Below, in pieces: positions 1 to 10,116 of a DNA stretch of 23,477 nucleotides. The stretch comes from Plakobranchus ocellatus (lineage: Eukaryota; Mollusca; Gastropoda; Plakobranchidae): positions 1,666,456 through 1,689,932 of the forward strand of contig BLXT01001203.1 in NCBI GenBank assembly GCA_019648995.1, written 5' to 3'. The position numbers and the translations under genes were made by a program. The notes under the pieces are model-generated. The model was not told where the DNA came from and made no database searches. It saw only the letters and a program-made list of their open reading frames with translations. Numbering within the stretch: the stretch's first letter is position 1; each line of letters opens with the position of its first letter.

Positions 1-334
1 ATGAGGTTGTGAGTGTGTGAAGGGTAGGGGTTGTTCTTAACGACCGAAAGGCAACCCTATGTAACATGTTAGGTAGGGATATATATCCCTATGATCCCTA
101 TGACAAGCCCTGGTTAGGTAGGGACATGCATCCCTGTGTATGCAATACCAATGAATATACCATTGTGGGACTAGGACAATTTCTGAAATAACTTTGTGGA
201 AGGTCGCTGAATTATATAAAATAATCATTTTGTCTTGAGCAGCCTAGTAAGCAGATTATGTTGCGAAACCAGTTGCAATTGTTCGTTTTTTTATTTTGAT
301 TTATGCTTCACATCGCGCTGATGTCATCGAATTG

Positions 335-336
<2 letters not shown>

Positions 337-380
<44 letters not shown>
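337..380. repeat. (TA)n microsatellite
   Basis: About 22 uninterrupted TA dinucleotides. The rest of 1-1030 shows only AT-rich DNA and A-runs; I see no gene there. Confidence 0.95.
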
Positions 381-383
<3 letters not shown>

Positions 384-1216
384 GTAGAACTTTCCTTCTA
401 TCTTAGAGTTCAATTTTAAGTAATATGATATTTTTGTTTGAAGTGATAAACACGATCATATTGAGTCTATGCGCATGAAGCTGCTGCCATATGAAGCTTG
501 ACAGGCTGACGACAGAAAACGTCAGGCCTCTGTCAAAGAAAAGTCATAGAAGCAATAATGTTTGACGCCTTGTTTAGCTCCGATTGCATCTCAGCAAAAC
601 CCCCCCAAAAAAACAACAACAAGCAAACAAACACAAAAAACGAAGCAAGTTTATCATTTTAAACTTTTCCAATGAAAATAGCATTCTGCGTCAACGACTG
701 CATAAAAAAAGGATTGCATTTTATCAACCTCTGACAAGGTGTTAATTGATGATTGCCAAAAAAATTGTAAACGATATTAAAATTGAATGAATTTCTTAAA
801 TTAATTTTAATTAAGTTATAAAAAATATAACAACTCTTTGAGGTTTTTTAATCATGGGCATTATAAAACTCGTCATTTTCAGATAGATTGATATTCTATT
901 GTTTTTTCTATTTATCATAAGTTTAAAAAACATCCCTGTTTGAAAATTTTGTATTCTAAATGAAAATTTTTACTGATTTTTATTCCAGTAAAAAAAAAAA
1001 ATAGAATTACAGATTTTTTACAATACCACCACTGAACACGCTATCCCGTTTTTTTTGTTTGCTTTGCCATCCGCTCACTGGAATCTGTAGGACTCCACGA
1101 TGGCCTCCTCACTGCTGTAAAAAAATGAAAATCAAAATGAAACGGGAGCATTTTCTCTTTGAAAGTTTTGGCAAAAAGAATATCCGCAACTGTTAAAAAA
1201 AGCCGTAGACAAGAAA

Positions 1217-1287
1217 GACACACACACGCACACAGAGCGAGAGAGAGAGAGAGAGCGAGGGAGGGAGAGAGGGGAGAGAGAGGGGAG

Positions 1288-1330
<43 letters not shown>
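1217..1330. repeat. (CA)n then (GA)n microsatellite
   Basis: A short CA run is followed by a long interrupted GA tract. It explains the Ser/Leu-rich open frames on the reverse strand (1041-1473), which are not genes. Confidence 0.95.
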
Positions 1331-1332
<2 letters not shown>

Positions 1333-1377
1333 TAAAATACAAGAATGCACAGAGCTGAACATAGCACAGTCCCAGAA

Positions 1378-1476
1378 AGCGGTAGAAGATGGCCACCTGG
1401 GCCCATAGGATGTCTTAGTGGTTAATACGTAAGACAATGAATGAATATTAATCCCCGCCCGTGTGACTGCCAATGA
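1378..1476 (+). mobile_element. Possible tRNA-derived SINE head
   Basis: GATGTCTTAGTGGTTAATACG looks like a pol III A-box (T-R-G-Y-N-N-A-G-T-G-G type). About 30 bases on, TTAATCCCCGCCCG could be a degraded B-box region. No clear tail or second copy is visible, so this is tentative. Confidence 0.3.
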
Positions 1477-2685
1477 ATTGTTAGTCTACATAATTATTAA
1501 ATCATGACAAAGGTGGCTAACTCAGAACATCATGTTATTTGGAGATCTGGATTTTGAATTAATTTTTGAAAACATGTGGATGGCTATAATTTTTCTGCAA
1601 AGCAGTTTTTTTCCCCGGTTATCTCGTCGTGTTAAAATGCCTTGCAAAAAAAACGAATGTTGACTGCTGAATATGGTTTGAATTTGATTAAAAGTTGTTT
1701 TTTTGGTCAAAGATAAACTAAAACAAACATTTAAGCTCGCAAATTTTCCTTCTTTTTCTTTTTTCTTTTTGTTTCTTTTTTGTATGACGTATTATTTATT
1801 AAACTTTATGCATTAAATGTCATCTTTTTTTTTTCGAAATATTTACAGTAGGAAAAAAAAAAGACTTTAATATTTTCTGACTAAAATGTCAAGAAACCAG
1901 TCATTTGCTTTGAATATGATGCGCTGTAATCTCAGGTATGCTTTCAAGCTAGTGTACAGAAATACGCTGCTGACAGTTTCACACGCTTCCTTTTTTCTTT
2001 TTTTTTAAATCTGCTGAGGAATAGAATGAGAGACAGCTGGGAATGACATTTTAGAATATCAATCACAGAACGGGAAAAAAAAATTTTAATTGGCAGGACA
2101 GCGCGATTTAATGCAGCCGAGAAGAATCAGAACATATGATATTGAAGCATTTGTCATTTTTATATTTTTTCGGCAGCTGAGTGACATGACTGTATTTATG
2201 GTGTTTTTATTTATACTACCGATCATATATTAAACCACGAAGTTATGGTAGCAACATTTAAAACATTGGTTAAATCATTTATAATTCATAACAAGATATT
2301 TCAGCTTTTCTATGGATTGCTCAACTTAAAGTATGCATTTATGATCAGTGTTTCATTGTAGATAATTGATGATACCAGAATCTTAATAAAGCCGTAAAGC
2401 CTTTTTTGTCGCGAAATTTCGAGGGTTTTTCGCCTCGTTATGTTTTAATAATCATTTAAGTCTTTTATTATCATTACAAAATATTAATCATTAAGTCGAC
2501 AGAGAACATGAAAAAGATCATTAAATAAAGTGGATATTTTACAAGACGTTAGCATGAAAAAATCGCAGATGCAACTTTTTTTTTCAAGACGATTTTGACC
2601 TAAAGCTTCTTAAAATTATTAACAATTTTAAAATAAAAAACAAGAACTAATAAATTTCGGAGAGCATAGAGCATTTCGGTAAGAT

Positions 2686-3006
2686 TTTGTCGACAAATAC
2701 CCTGGGAACTCTTACTTAAAAATGATTGAAAGCATGCAAGTGAAAGAATCCTAGGAACCTTTCAAAAGTAAAAGTTCAGCTCTTAGTGATTCAGTAAAGC
2801 TGGATGGTAGAAAACTTATTTTCAATAATCATAAAGCATAAAGTAGTCTTGTGCTTGCTGGATTGGCATTTATTAGTTTCCGTACACCGTTTCCATAAAT
2901 ATTTTTTGTATTGCAATAGAAAAAAAAATTTCGAGAGAAGAGAAGAGATATGACTGATAAGAGGGGCAGATCTATCTGCCTGAGGCTTTAAATCTATGTC
3001 GCTTTC
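2686..3006 (+). repeat. Module of about 310 bases, first copy in unit A
   Basis: It shares with 3114-3424 the order: GACAAATAC, a GAAAGAA stretch, AAAAGTAAAA...CAGCTCTTAG, ATGGTAGAAAACT, then GAGAAGAGAAG...GATATGACTGATAAGAGG...GCAGATCTATCT. The copies are in direct orientation, offset about 430 bases. No function is evident. Confidence 0.65.
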
Positions 3007-3113
3007 TCTTTTCAAGTTTTACGTAGATATTTTTTCATTTAGAAAAGTTTCATCCTTGTATATTTTAACCTTATGTTTGCTTGACATGTCTGAAACATAC
3101 ATCGGCAATCGTT

Positions 3114-3424
3114 AATTTTTTGACAAATACGTTGAAACTCTAAAATGGTAGGCATACAATTGAAAGAACCATAGCTAACGTTTGAAAAGTAAAACTACAG
3201 CTCTTAGCTATGCTATATTGGATGAATGGTAGAAAACTATTCTTTTCATTAATCATCAGGCATAGCGCAGTGTTTTGTCTTTCTGGACAGCAATTTTTTT
3301 TGTTTCCATAAGAGCCTTTGTAAAAGATTACATTCGATCTAAAGGTGTCTCGAGAAGAGAAGGGATATGACTGATAAGAGGCGCAGATCTATCTCTGTAG
3401 CACTTCAAATCCACGTTGCGTTAG
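3114..3424 (+). repeat. Module of about 310 bases, second copy in unit A
   Basis: This is a direct repeat of 2686-3006. Its middle part (ATCATCAGGCATA followed by CAGTGTTTTGTC) is closer to the single unit B copy than the first copy is, so this one is probably the positional counterpart of the unit B module. Confidence 0.65.
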
Positions 3425-3914
3425 ATCAGGAAGATTTTCAATTTGACAATTGCTTATCACGTCTGTAACAATCATCGCCAATCGTATCGCACCAAATCAT
3501 ACTTCGTTTGGATCACCCTGATATTGCGCACATTGTTAAGGTGATGCTCTGTTGCCCGAGTGCTCAAGAACGTTCTATTCTTTCTTTCCGTCCTTTAGCT
3601 TTTCCAAATAGAAACATTGTTTTCTTGACTTTATCGAGCACACTACTAAATAAACCCGTGCATTATGTTATATTATAAAACCGTACCATAATGCACTAAA
3701 ATAACTTCATTTAATATTGACAGAGGTTTTTTAAAAATATTTTACGTGGAATTCTCAAAGAATTTCCTATTTTCATTTTTTTTTCTCATAACAACCAAGC
3801 CTGTAAAGATGTTCTGACCATAGTAAATTTTAAAACACCAAAATCACTGCTGCGAGCCGATCCTGAATTATACCCCAGTCATAAGTTAGTTTCAATAAAA
3901 CTTAAGAAATAAAA

Positions 3915-4019
3915 AAGGCAAAGTCCAATTCTAAATATCAAGTGGACTTACTAAAATCTGAGGAAGAACTGCGAGACAAAATCGCCGCAGCTATGCGAAA
4001 CAAATCTGAGACTAAACAA
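3915..4019 (+). pseudogene. Non-LTR retrotransposon fragment (endonuclease-RT linker), unit A
   Basis: Thirty-five open codons contain DLLKSEEELRDKIAAAMRN. From memory this resembles the segment between endonuclease and reverse transcriptase in LINE polyproteins (a 'LLK..ELR.KF...VRNKF' type stretch). It is cut off on the right by a CA-type microsatellite. The same fragment is at 16716-16820 in unit B. Confidence 0.45.
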
Positions 4020-4038
4020 TATCTCAGAGGTAGTAGAA

Positions 4039-4120
4039 TACATACACACATACATCTATACACATATATCTATACACATACACACACACACATATCACAC
4101 ACACACACACACATATAGCT
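4039..4120. repeat. (CA)n/(CATA)n microsatellite in the gene A intron
   Basis: Interrupted CA and ACAT units. A poly-A/CCA/CAA patch follows at about 4226-4280. It truncates the LINE linker relic. Confidence 0.9.
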
Positions 4121-5147
4121 AACCTGAGAACTTTCTGCTACATTTCCTCTTATTCTGCTTTTTGGACTTAATACATTTTAATTGAATGCTATCCACCTTA
4201 TTTTATGACCAATCTAATAACAATAAAAAAAAAAAAAACAAAAAAACACCACCACCACCAACAACAACAACAAAAAAACCAAAGTAAACGCACAGCTTAA
4301 AACATTGATTTCGCAAAAGCATAAATTTGTGTTTTCGATGATGGCATAAAAATTTAAAAAAAAAAAGGAAAACTTGGCTAAAGAGTGGAAATCAATGCCT
4401 TTTTTTTAAAACTAAAAAATAGCTACAATAAATATAAAAAATCAAAATGACTTAATATCCAGATTTCTACTCCCCAACATTACAGGTCAAGAAAAGGCAA
4501 ACTCGAAATCTAGTATTGCTTTTAAAGTTTAGCTTATAACTTGTTTAGGCCTAATTTAGATCCATATGTTAACATAGTCTTATATCAACTCTTTTCAATT
4601 TTCATCCAGATTTAGCTGTAGACTTTAGATGTAGATCCAGATTTTTAATTAGAGAACAAAGATAAAGAAACGAACCTTGATAAAATCACGAATCTATGTT
4701 CTACGTCTTACTCACGCTTATGAATAATTACAGCTCCTCCAGTTATTATTACATCTATTTAAATCTAGAATAACCGTCATCAACCACCTTAAATATGGAA
4801 TGAGTTTAGGAATGGAGAAACGTACAGTATTGAAGATTTTTTGCTATGGCTTATTTACTATGAATTAAAAAAAAAGGCCTCCCATCAAAATTTTGGTACC
4901 AATCTAGATTGAGAACTATTCATAAAAACTTTGAAATGAAATCAGTCAAAAGCTTAAATAAAAAGTAAACTCAGATCAGCCGATCAAAAGGCTTATTATA
5001 TATAACAATATTCTTGGTAAAAACCTGCACTTGTGAGAGCAGGGGTAAAACTACTCGCTTCCAAACTATTTTGACAAAGTGGTTAATGAGGTCTCTGTGA
5101 TAAAACAGGAAGATTAAGTTTTTTAATAATTTTTTTTTTAATTGCAG

Positions 5148-7781
5148 ATGGAATTTGTTCAACATCAGCAGCCTAAAACCACAGCAATTAGAATGTATAC
5201 TGTGATAATAGCATCATTACTTTTAAATGTCATCTGCCTTTTGAAAGCTGATGCTCCAAGTTTACCAACCAATCAAAGCAGACCAGGGACAGTAGCAGTA
5301 GATGCGACACTGACCAATCAAACAGATTTGAAAGATCTCGAAAATTACACAACTACCCAAGGGAACGAAATTTCTTTTTCAATTACTTCCAGTAAATTTC
5401 AGCAGAGTTTAAAAAAATCTACATATGAAAGAATTACAAATCTATCAAGCTCAGCCAAATCCGATGAGGAGATAACAGAGCAACGTCCGAGCCATGGGAT
5501 ACATTCCAGAACTTTTGTCATAGAGAATAGAGGTTTGAATCTAGTCGGTTTTGGTAATTCAACACAAAAATCAGCTACTCCTATTTCCGACGATCTTGTT
5601 GGTGAGAACAGTTGGGTTTCTAATGATTTGTTACTGCAAGAGAAATCATCACACAAACACAAGGAGAAAGTTTATGATGTAAGTACCAGCGAGTTTAAAA
5701 CAAAGCCACATTTAAACTTGGTGGCAAGTTCTCCTCTATTGCATTTGCAAAATGAATTTGATAAGGCTCTTCTAGAAAATGGTACCTCTGAAAATGACTC
5801 TGACAACGATGATGCTGTAAAATTAGAAGTAAGTCCGCAGCTTCCCTTGAACAAAAGCATCTCCGAGAATGACTACGGCGTAGCAACTTCTCTGAACGGA
5901 AGCAGCTCTCGTTATGGACAGGTTGAAGAAGTATTCGCACCGAGCGGCGATAATGACAATGACATGACCTTGACTTTCACATGTGAAGGCCGTTGCGGCA
6001 CGAACATTTCCTTCCCATGTTCCTGCAGCGCTACCTGTGTTGTTTATGGCACTTGCTGTGAGAACCTGAGCCAAGACTGTCCACGTGTTTGGCAGGAAGG
6101 TCAAAACAGATTTGATCACATTCGTGGGTCAGATTTTGTATGTGATGCAGACTTGAAAATATACAAAATTGTATCCTGCCCTAGGTCCGTGGACCACAAA
6201 GAAATCGGATCGTCAAATGCAGAAAGGCCAAGCACTGCGGTCAGCACAACGCCAGAAACAAAAGGTATCACTCTGTCAAATTCTACAAGCTTAATCAATG
6301 CGGATGAACAGCTTCAGGAACCAATTTGGCAAAGGCTTATTAAAGCGCTCACTGCTGTGCCTCTCACGGATTCAAGGACGGGTTTTACTTTTACCAGCAA
6401 AGCTATTTACGACTGTCTGAACATGCCCTCCCAAACTGCCATGCCATGGTCACTAAAGGTTGACTATAAGACCATAAGCCCGACCAAGTTAGAAGATGTA
6501 GACAATTTCCAGACTCTGGAAGAATATTACCCCAATTTCGATAAGAATATTCTCACGGCGCACTTGTGTGTGCCTGACATTATAGACACATGTAAACTAA
6601 ATGCCGATCTTGAGAAGCTAAGAGACATAGATGAAGACAACTGTAAAAACAGTACCGCCATTGTTGTTTCAAGGAGTTTAAGAATAAATCCCTACCGGAA
6701 CAGATTCTGTGCTTATTGCAACGAAGGAAGACACAATAGATATAAACTCTTAAAAAGAAACAAAGTCTTTGTTAAAGAGGCCAATTTTTTCGTTTTAATG
6801 TCTCTGTCCGAACGAAACACATTAAGTTTTAACTTAATTACAAGTGCTTCATTCGCTCGTGCCCCATTCCCTTGGTCGAAGGTAGAATGTCCAGTCCCAG
6901 ATCGGATTTCTTCTTCTACAGAACACAATGAAAGTTGGCGAGCTTCAGAATCAGAAAAGACTTCGATATGTTCAGTCACTTGCGGACATCCAAGTTTCAC
7001 GATTAGATCAGATGGAATTTGCAGGGCTCAACACACAGCACTCCTGGCAGTAGCAGACGATGGTCTTGCACCGCTCTGTCCTTCAGCTGTGATGAGTATG
7101 GCTAGATTTCTTGCATGCGGCCTGGAAAAGGAGATAAAAAGCCTAAGAGTAGCTGACATTAGCGCATCGTCTGTTGAAGTGATGTTTGATTCCGCATATA
7201 ACAACAAACTTTACGTTGTAAAATTATCCATGGCCTTGGCAGAAGGATATGAATTTTTCTTTTCCAATTCTCGAGAAGATATAATTTCGAACATTCAACA
7301 TGTTGCTCTTTTAGCTAAATCTTTTAAAGACTATCGACACTCTCAAAATCCCTGCCCACAAACGGAAGATGAAATCCAGAATGACTATTCGAAAACCATT
7401 CATACTTCTTCACTTGTCCTAACGATGGCACGGCTGGTTAGGGACTTGGATTACTTAAAAAAGGTCGAGCAGCTTCGAGGTCAAATTGTAGACAATCAAA
7501 CCACAACAACAGTGTGTCTAAGTACTATTTTTCCAACCTCAGAGGTTGGAGACATTGATCCAAATGAACTTAAATGTATGGATGACCCTGTGTATGAGCG
7601 TGACGCAGTTTGGATTACCAAGTTCCTCGACTCTCCCTGCTTCTCTCACTTTGAAAATGTCTGGCCGCCTGGCACCAATGGTGCTATTGACATTACCAAA
7701 GATTCTGGAATTCAACTTGATGGGGTATTCTTCCTCATTGTGGTGGAAGGATTTGTTACTAAACTTCTAACATTCGAATGA
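5148..7781 (+). CDS. Gene A: secreted somatomedin-B domain, cysteine-rich protein (877 aa, single large coding exon)
   Basis: This is an open frame of 877 codons ending in TGA. The start is the ATG directly after a polypyrimidine-TTGCAG acceptor; gene B has the same arrangement, and the open codons before it would be intron. Residues 1-15 are polar and 16-32 are hydrophobic (MYTVIIASLLLNVICLL), which fits a signal peptide cleaved near residues 34-36. Residues about 37-275 are rich in Ser, Thr and Asn. Residues 279-311 form an SMB domain with eight cysteines spaced C-x3-C-x7-C-x-C-x3-C-x5-CC-x6-C. The rest, to C831, has 18 cysteines all shared with gene B, including an FCAYCNEG motif with cysteines at 521 and 524. 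About fifteen N-x-S/T sequons support extracellular exposure. SMB domains are known as small disulfide-bonded protein-binding modules. The large C-terminal region resembles, from memory only, ectodomains of some molluscan family-B-like receptors, but no 7TM segment follows. The function is unknown. Confidence 0.85.
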   Translation: MEFVQHQQPKTTAIRMYTVIIASLLLNVICLLKADAPSLPTNQSRPGTVAVDATLTNQTDLKDLENYTTTQGNEISFSITSSKFQQSLKKSTYERITNLSSSAKSDEEITEQRPSHGIHSRTFVIENRGLNLVGFGNSTQKSATPISDDLVGENSWVSNDLLLQEKSSHKHKEKVYDVSTSEFKTKPHLNLVASSPLLHLQNEFDKALLENGTSENDSDNDDAVKLEVSPQLPLNKSISENDYGVATSLNGSSSRYGQVEEVFAPSGDNDNDMTLTFTCEGRCGTNISFPCSCSATCVVYGTCCENLSQDCPRVWQEGQNRFDHIRGSDFVCDADLKIYKIVSCPRSVDHKEIGSSNAERPSTAVSTTPETKGITLSNSTSLINADEQLQEPIWQRLIKALTAVPLTDSRTGFTFTSKAIYDCLNMPSQTAMPWSLKVDYKTISPTKLEDVDNFQTLEEYYPNFDKNILTAHLCVPDIIDTCKLNADLEKLRDIDEDNCKNSTAIVVSRSLRINPYRNRFCAYCNEGRHNRYKLLKRNKVFVKEANFFVLMSLSERNTLSFNLITSASFARAPFPWSKVECPVPDRISSSTEHNESWRASESEKTSICSVTCGHPSFTIRSDGICRAQHTALLAVADDGLAPLCPSAVMSMARFLACGLEKEIKSLRVADISASSVEVMFDSAYNNKLYVVKLSMALAEGYEFFFSNSREDIISNIQHVALLAKSFKDYRHSQNPCPQTEDEIQNDYSKTIHTSSLVLTMARLVRDLDYLKKVEQLRGQIVDNQTTTTVCLSTIFPTSEVGDIDPNELKCMDDPVYERDAVWITKFLDSPCFSHFENVWPPGTNGAIDITKDSGIQLDGVFFLIVVEGFVTKLLTFE
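5982..6080 (+). other. Somatomedin-B domain of gene A
   Basis: The 33 codons from the first to the last of eight cysteines match the SMB spacing. The CC pair near the end and the C-x-C in the middle are diagnostic. Relative to the vitronectin-type pattern as I recall it, the second spacer is two residues shorter (7 instead of 9). The segment sits between the variable linker and the conserved C-terminal region. Confidence 0.85.
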
Positions 7782-8270
7782 CCTCATCACAATGCTGGTT
7801 TAAGCTCCAGTTTATAGGGAAGAAAAAATATTCCAGTTTAAACATTTCCCCTCTCCGATATAGCTTGCCACACTATAATTCTGTAGCATACTTTTCTAGT
7901 TAAAAAAACACCTGATCAATATTCTAGCGGTAATAAATCTTAATGAGTTGAAAGGAAGAAGCTGAGTTATATTAATGACAGCAATTCCATTCGACTCATT
8001 AATTTCATAGCCTATTATCATAATTTATTGTGTTCAATTTTTATTTATTATTTTCTCCGTACTCTTTTAGTTAAGCAAGAAAATTATGTAATTTTGGTGA
8101 TGTTTTTACTAAGATATCTACTTTTTAAAAGAATAATTGTTTTGTTTTGCGCATTTGGCATTTAAAAAAGAATTCTATATCTCTTTTCTTAATGCAAGAG
8201 GAAATGTACACAATATACGATTCTATGTGGTTTTGTTTAGTTTGCTTGGAGGTATTGACATTTGTTCTTA

Positions 8271-8382
8271 AATAAAATTTGACAATTTTTCACGCTATAA
8301 AGGTTTTTTACGCTTTCAGTTAGGCATTTGTTAATTTTTCAAGCGCTCTATGCCATGATAACTTCTGTTTTCACTCAATAAA
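8271..8382 (+). terminator. Candidate polyadenylation signals of gene A
   Basis: Canonical AATAAA hexamers are at 8271-8276 and 8377-8382; an earlier one is at 7932-7937. The 3' flank just after the stop (CTCATCACAATGC) is also present after gene B. Which signal is used cannot be told from sequence. Confidence 0.35.
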
Positions 8383-8399
8383 ATTATACGCCAACATAT

Positions 8400-9812
8400 T
8401 TGTCCGCATTTTGAAATCGTGAAACTTGAAAAATAAAAGCTTTCGCTCCTAGATAAAACCTTCTTGTTCGGTGAAAGATTTATTAGTCTTTTAAATAATT
8501 GTACTTTCTGTTAATTGCGATTATTTTTATGGTTCGCATAATCCCCAAAAATGATATTTGATCTTATAAATAACAAGCACGTTTGCACGCTCAAATGAAC
8601 GGGAAAGGAAAAGACATTTTCCTGAGCATAATTTACTTGTCTTTGATCGCATGAAGTAAATAAAAACCAAGAAATTCTTACTGATGTTAAAAAGTTATAT
8701 TTTTCAGCATATAAATCGAGGTTTGCCTTAAACTATATGCTGAAGAATGTCATATAACATAACGACTTTAAGCAGATTTCTCTAAACCTGAACAGGACCA
8801 TAATCTACCGAACTTGGGTATACATACAGTAAACAAAATGAAAAGAAGGCTTGAAAAAAAAAGTGAAAAATTCATGAACCAAAATAGGAACCAAAGAATT
8901 AGCCACCTGAAATGTAGCCTTATTCCACTCCCCTCCATCATATTTGTTGATTGAGATTGAATGATCACCGCTTTTGTAGCAAGGCAAAAAAAAAAAAATG
9001 ACATTCTTTCACAAATGAAGTGAAAAACCCAGAACAAAAACATAAACTAAACAAAGGTGCTGTGCATACCGCCGCCTTAATAAGGTTCAATTTTTAACTA
9101 AAGATCATTTCATGTAAGCTATGAATGGATTTTGCATTCTATCATTTTGAAGGCTTAGGGCCTGCAATAATTAATTAAAAAGTAATCTAGGAACTGCCAT
9201 GATTCATTCAATGTTTAAGCTCTATGAACTCGAGATGTGATGTCCTTCTCTAAGAGCAAAAGCAAACCAAACAAAGTTACTGTTATGTGACGCGACCTCA
9301 ATTCAATTTATCCTTGTCTGAGCAGGATCCTGAAGTCTGGAAGTTGATACCTTGACTTGGAGAGAGTTTCAGCAATTAAAGATTGATTTTTTTGCATAGT
9401 TTGAAAGAAACCCTATATACAGTCGAATTTAAAAAAAAAAAAATTTAATGTTACTATAAAAATCGCCATGGTAATTAAAGTTAGGCCAAAGTACAAAATT
9501 TCACTATTACAGCAATACTGGAACGGAAAGTTTGAAATAAACTTTAGCTATCGAGATACTGATTCTCGATATAAATAAATATCTAGGCTAGTATTTTAAT
9601 TTTGCTACCTGATTTGCAATCATAATCTCAACGTGAATCAACAATTTCAAGATAGGGCCTTCTCTAAATTTCGGTATTGGGCGATATATAATCAGAATCC
9701 TGGGACGCAATTTTGGGAAAAACCTTCCAAATTTAGGCGTATGGATCCTAATAATCGAAGAGCTAGATTAGAAATTTTTATCCAACAATATCAAGATGAT
9801 TTAACTTTTTCA
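8400..9812. other. Intergenic, no gene seen
   Basis: AT-rich DNA. The reverse-strand frames at 8768-9043 are Phe-rich, driven by A-runs on the + strand, and match nothing I recognise. A + strand frame (9633-9872) has no ATG at its start and runs into the GATCTAG patch. Confidence 0.5.
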
Positions 9813-10116
9813 GGATTAGGATCAGATCTAGATCTAGGCCTATCAGGATCTGGATCTACATCTAGACTCTAGGTTCCAATAACGTACCTGGATTCTAGAT
9901 TTCAGATCAAACTTGGATGTTGATCTATGATTCCGATGAAACAGTCTCTAAAGATCTAATCTAGAATCTAGATCTAAATTTAGACTCTAGGCCAGGCTGA
10001 ATCTCCATCTAGGCCTACACAATCTCGATTCGATTTAACCAAACTCACAGGTTTTTTAATGCTATGCTTTAGGGCAGGCCTATATCTAATCTAGATCTAG
10101 ATCTATAGATATTTAA
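9813..10116. repeat. Degenerate GATCTAG-rich patch
   Basis: The palindromic words GATCTAGATC, TCTAGATCTAG, CTAGACTCTAGG and TAGGCCTA recur in irregular order. A thinner scatter of the same words lies around 4545-4775 in the gene A intron. There is no fixed period, so this is a cryptic repeat rather than a clean satellite. Confidence 0.6.

Larger units (their letters stand above)
1660..4020 (+). repeat. Upstream part of tandem duplication unit A
   Basis: By eye this block aligns, with many substitutions and indels, to about 14890-16820. Anchors are GAATATGGTTTGAATTT (1670 and 14896), CCTAAAGCTT (2600 and 15796), CTGTTGCCCGAG (3549 and 16367) and GAACTGCGAGACAAAAT (3965 and 16768). The offset drifts from about 13.2 to 12.8 kb, so the units differ by indels. 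Apart from the candidate 5'UTR exon I see no coding frame in it. It presumably carries the promoter, but I cannot place a TATA box or initiator. Confidence 0.7.
3541..5147 (+). other. Candidate 5'UTR intron of gene A (donor AAG|GTGATG, acceptor TTGCAG|ATG)
   Basis: The acceptor is a T-rich tract (5119-5141) followed by TTGCAG directly before the start codon. The best conserved upstream donor is AAG|GTGATG after 3540; gene B has AAG|GTGAGG at the matching place. In the joined reading frame an in-frame TAA lies upstream at the same site in both copies with no ATG between, so the upstream exon would be untranslated and the ATG at 5148 would be the true start. The intron holds a LINE linker relic, a CA-type microsatellite and AT-rich filler. 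The acceptor is well supported. The donor choice is inference. Confidence 0.45.

Noticed and set aside
1041..1473. Reverse-strand frames rich in Ser-Leu repeats
   Set aside because: They come from the (GA)n microsatellite, which is open in several frames at once.
4226..4280. Poly-A and CCA/CAA run as a retroposed poly-A tail
   Set aside because: There is no element body with defined ends before it. Low-complexity slippage is enough.
5142..5147. Extension of gene A upstream of the ATG (TTG start)
   Set aside because: These bases are the end of the splice acceptor and TTG is not a normal start in animal nuclear genes. The equivalent extension of gene B (from GTG at 20251) fails for the same reason.
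9633..9872. 79-codon + strand frame
   Set aside because: It starts with GTG and its end is translated GATCTAG repeat. The middle (WAIYNQNPGTQFWEKPSKFR) looks protein-like, but I cannot assign it.
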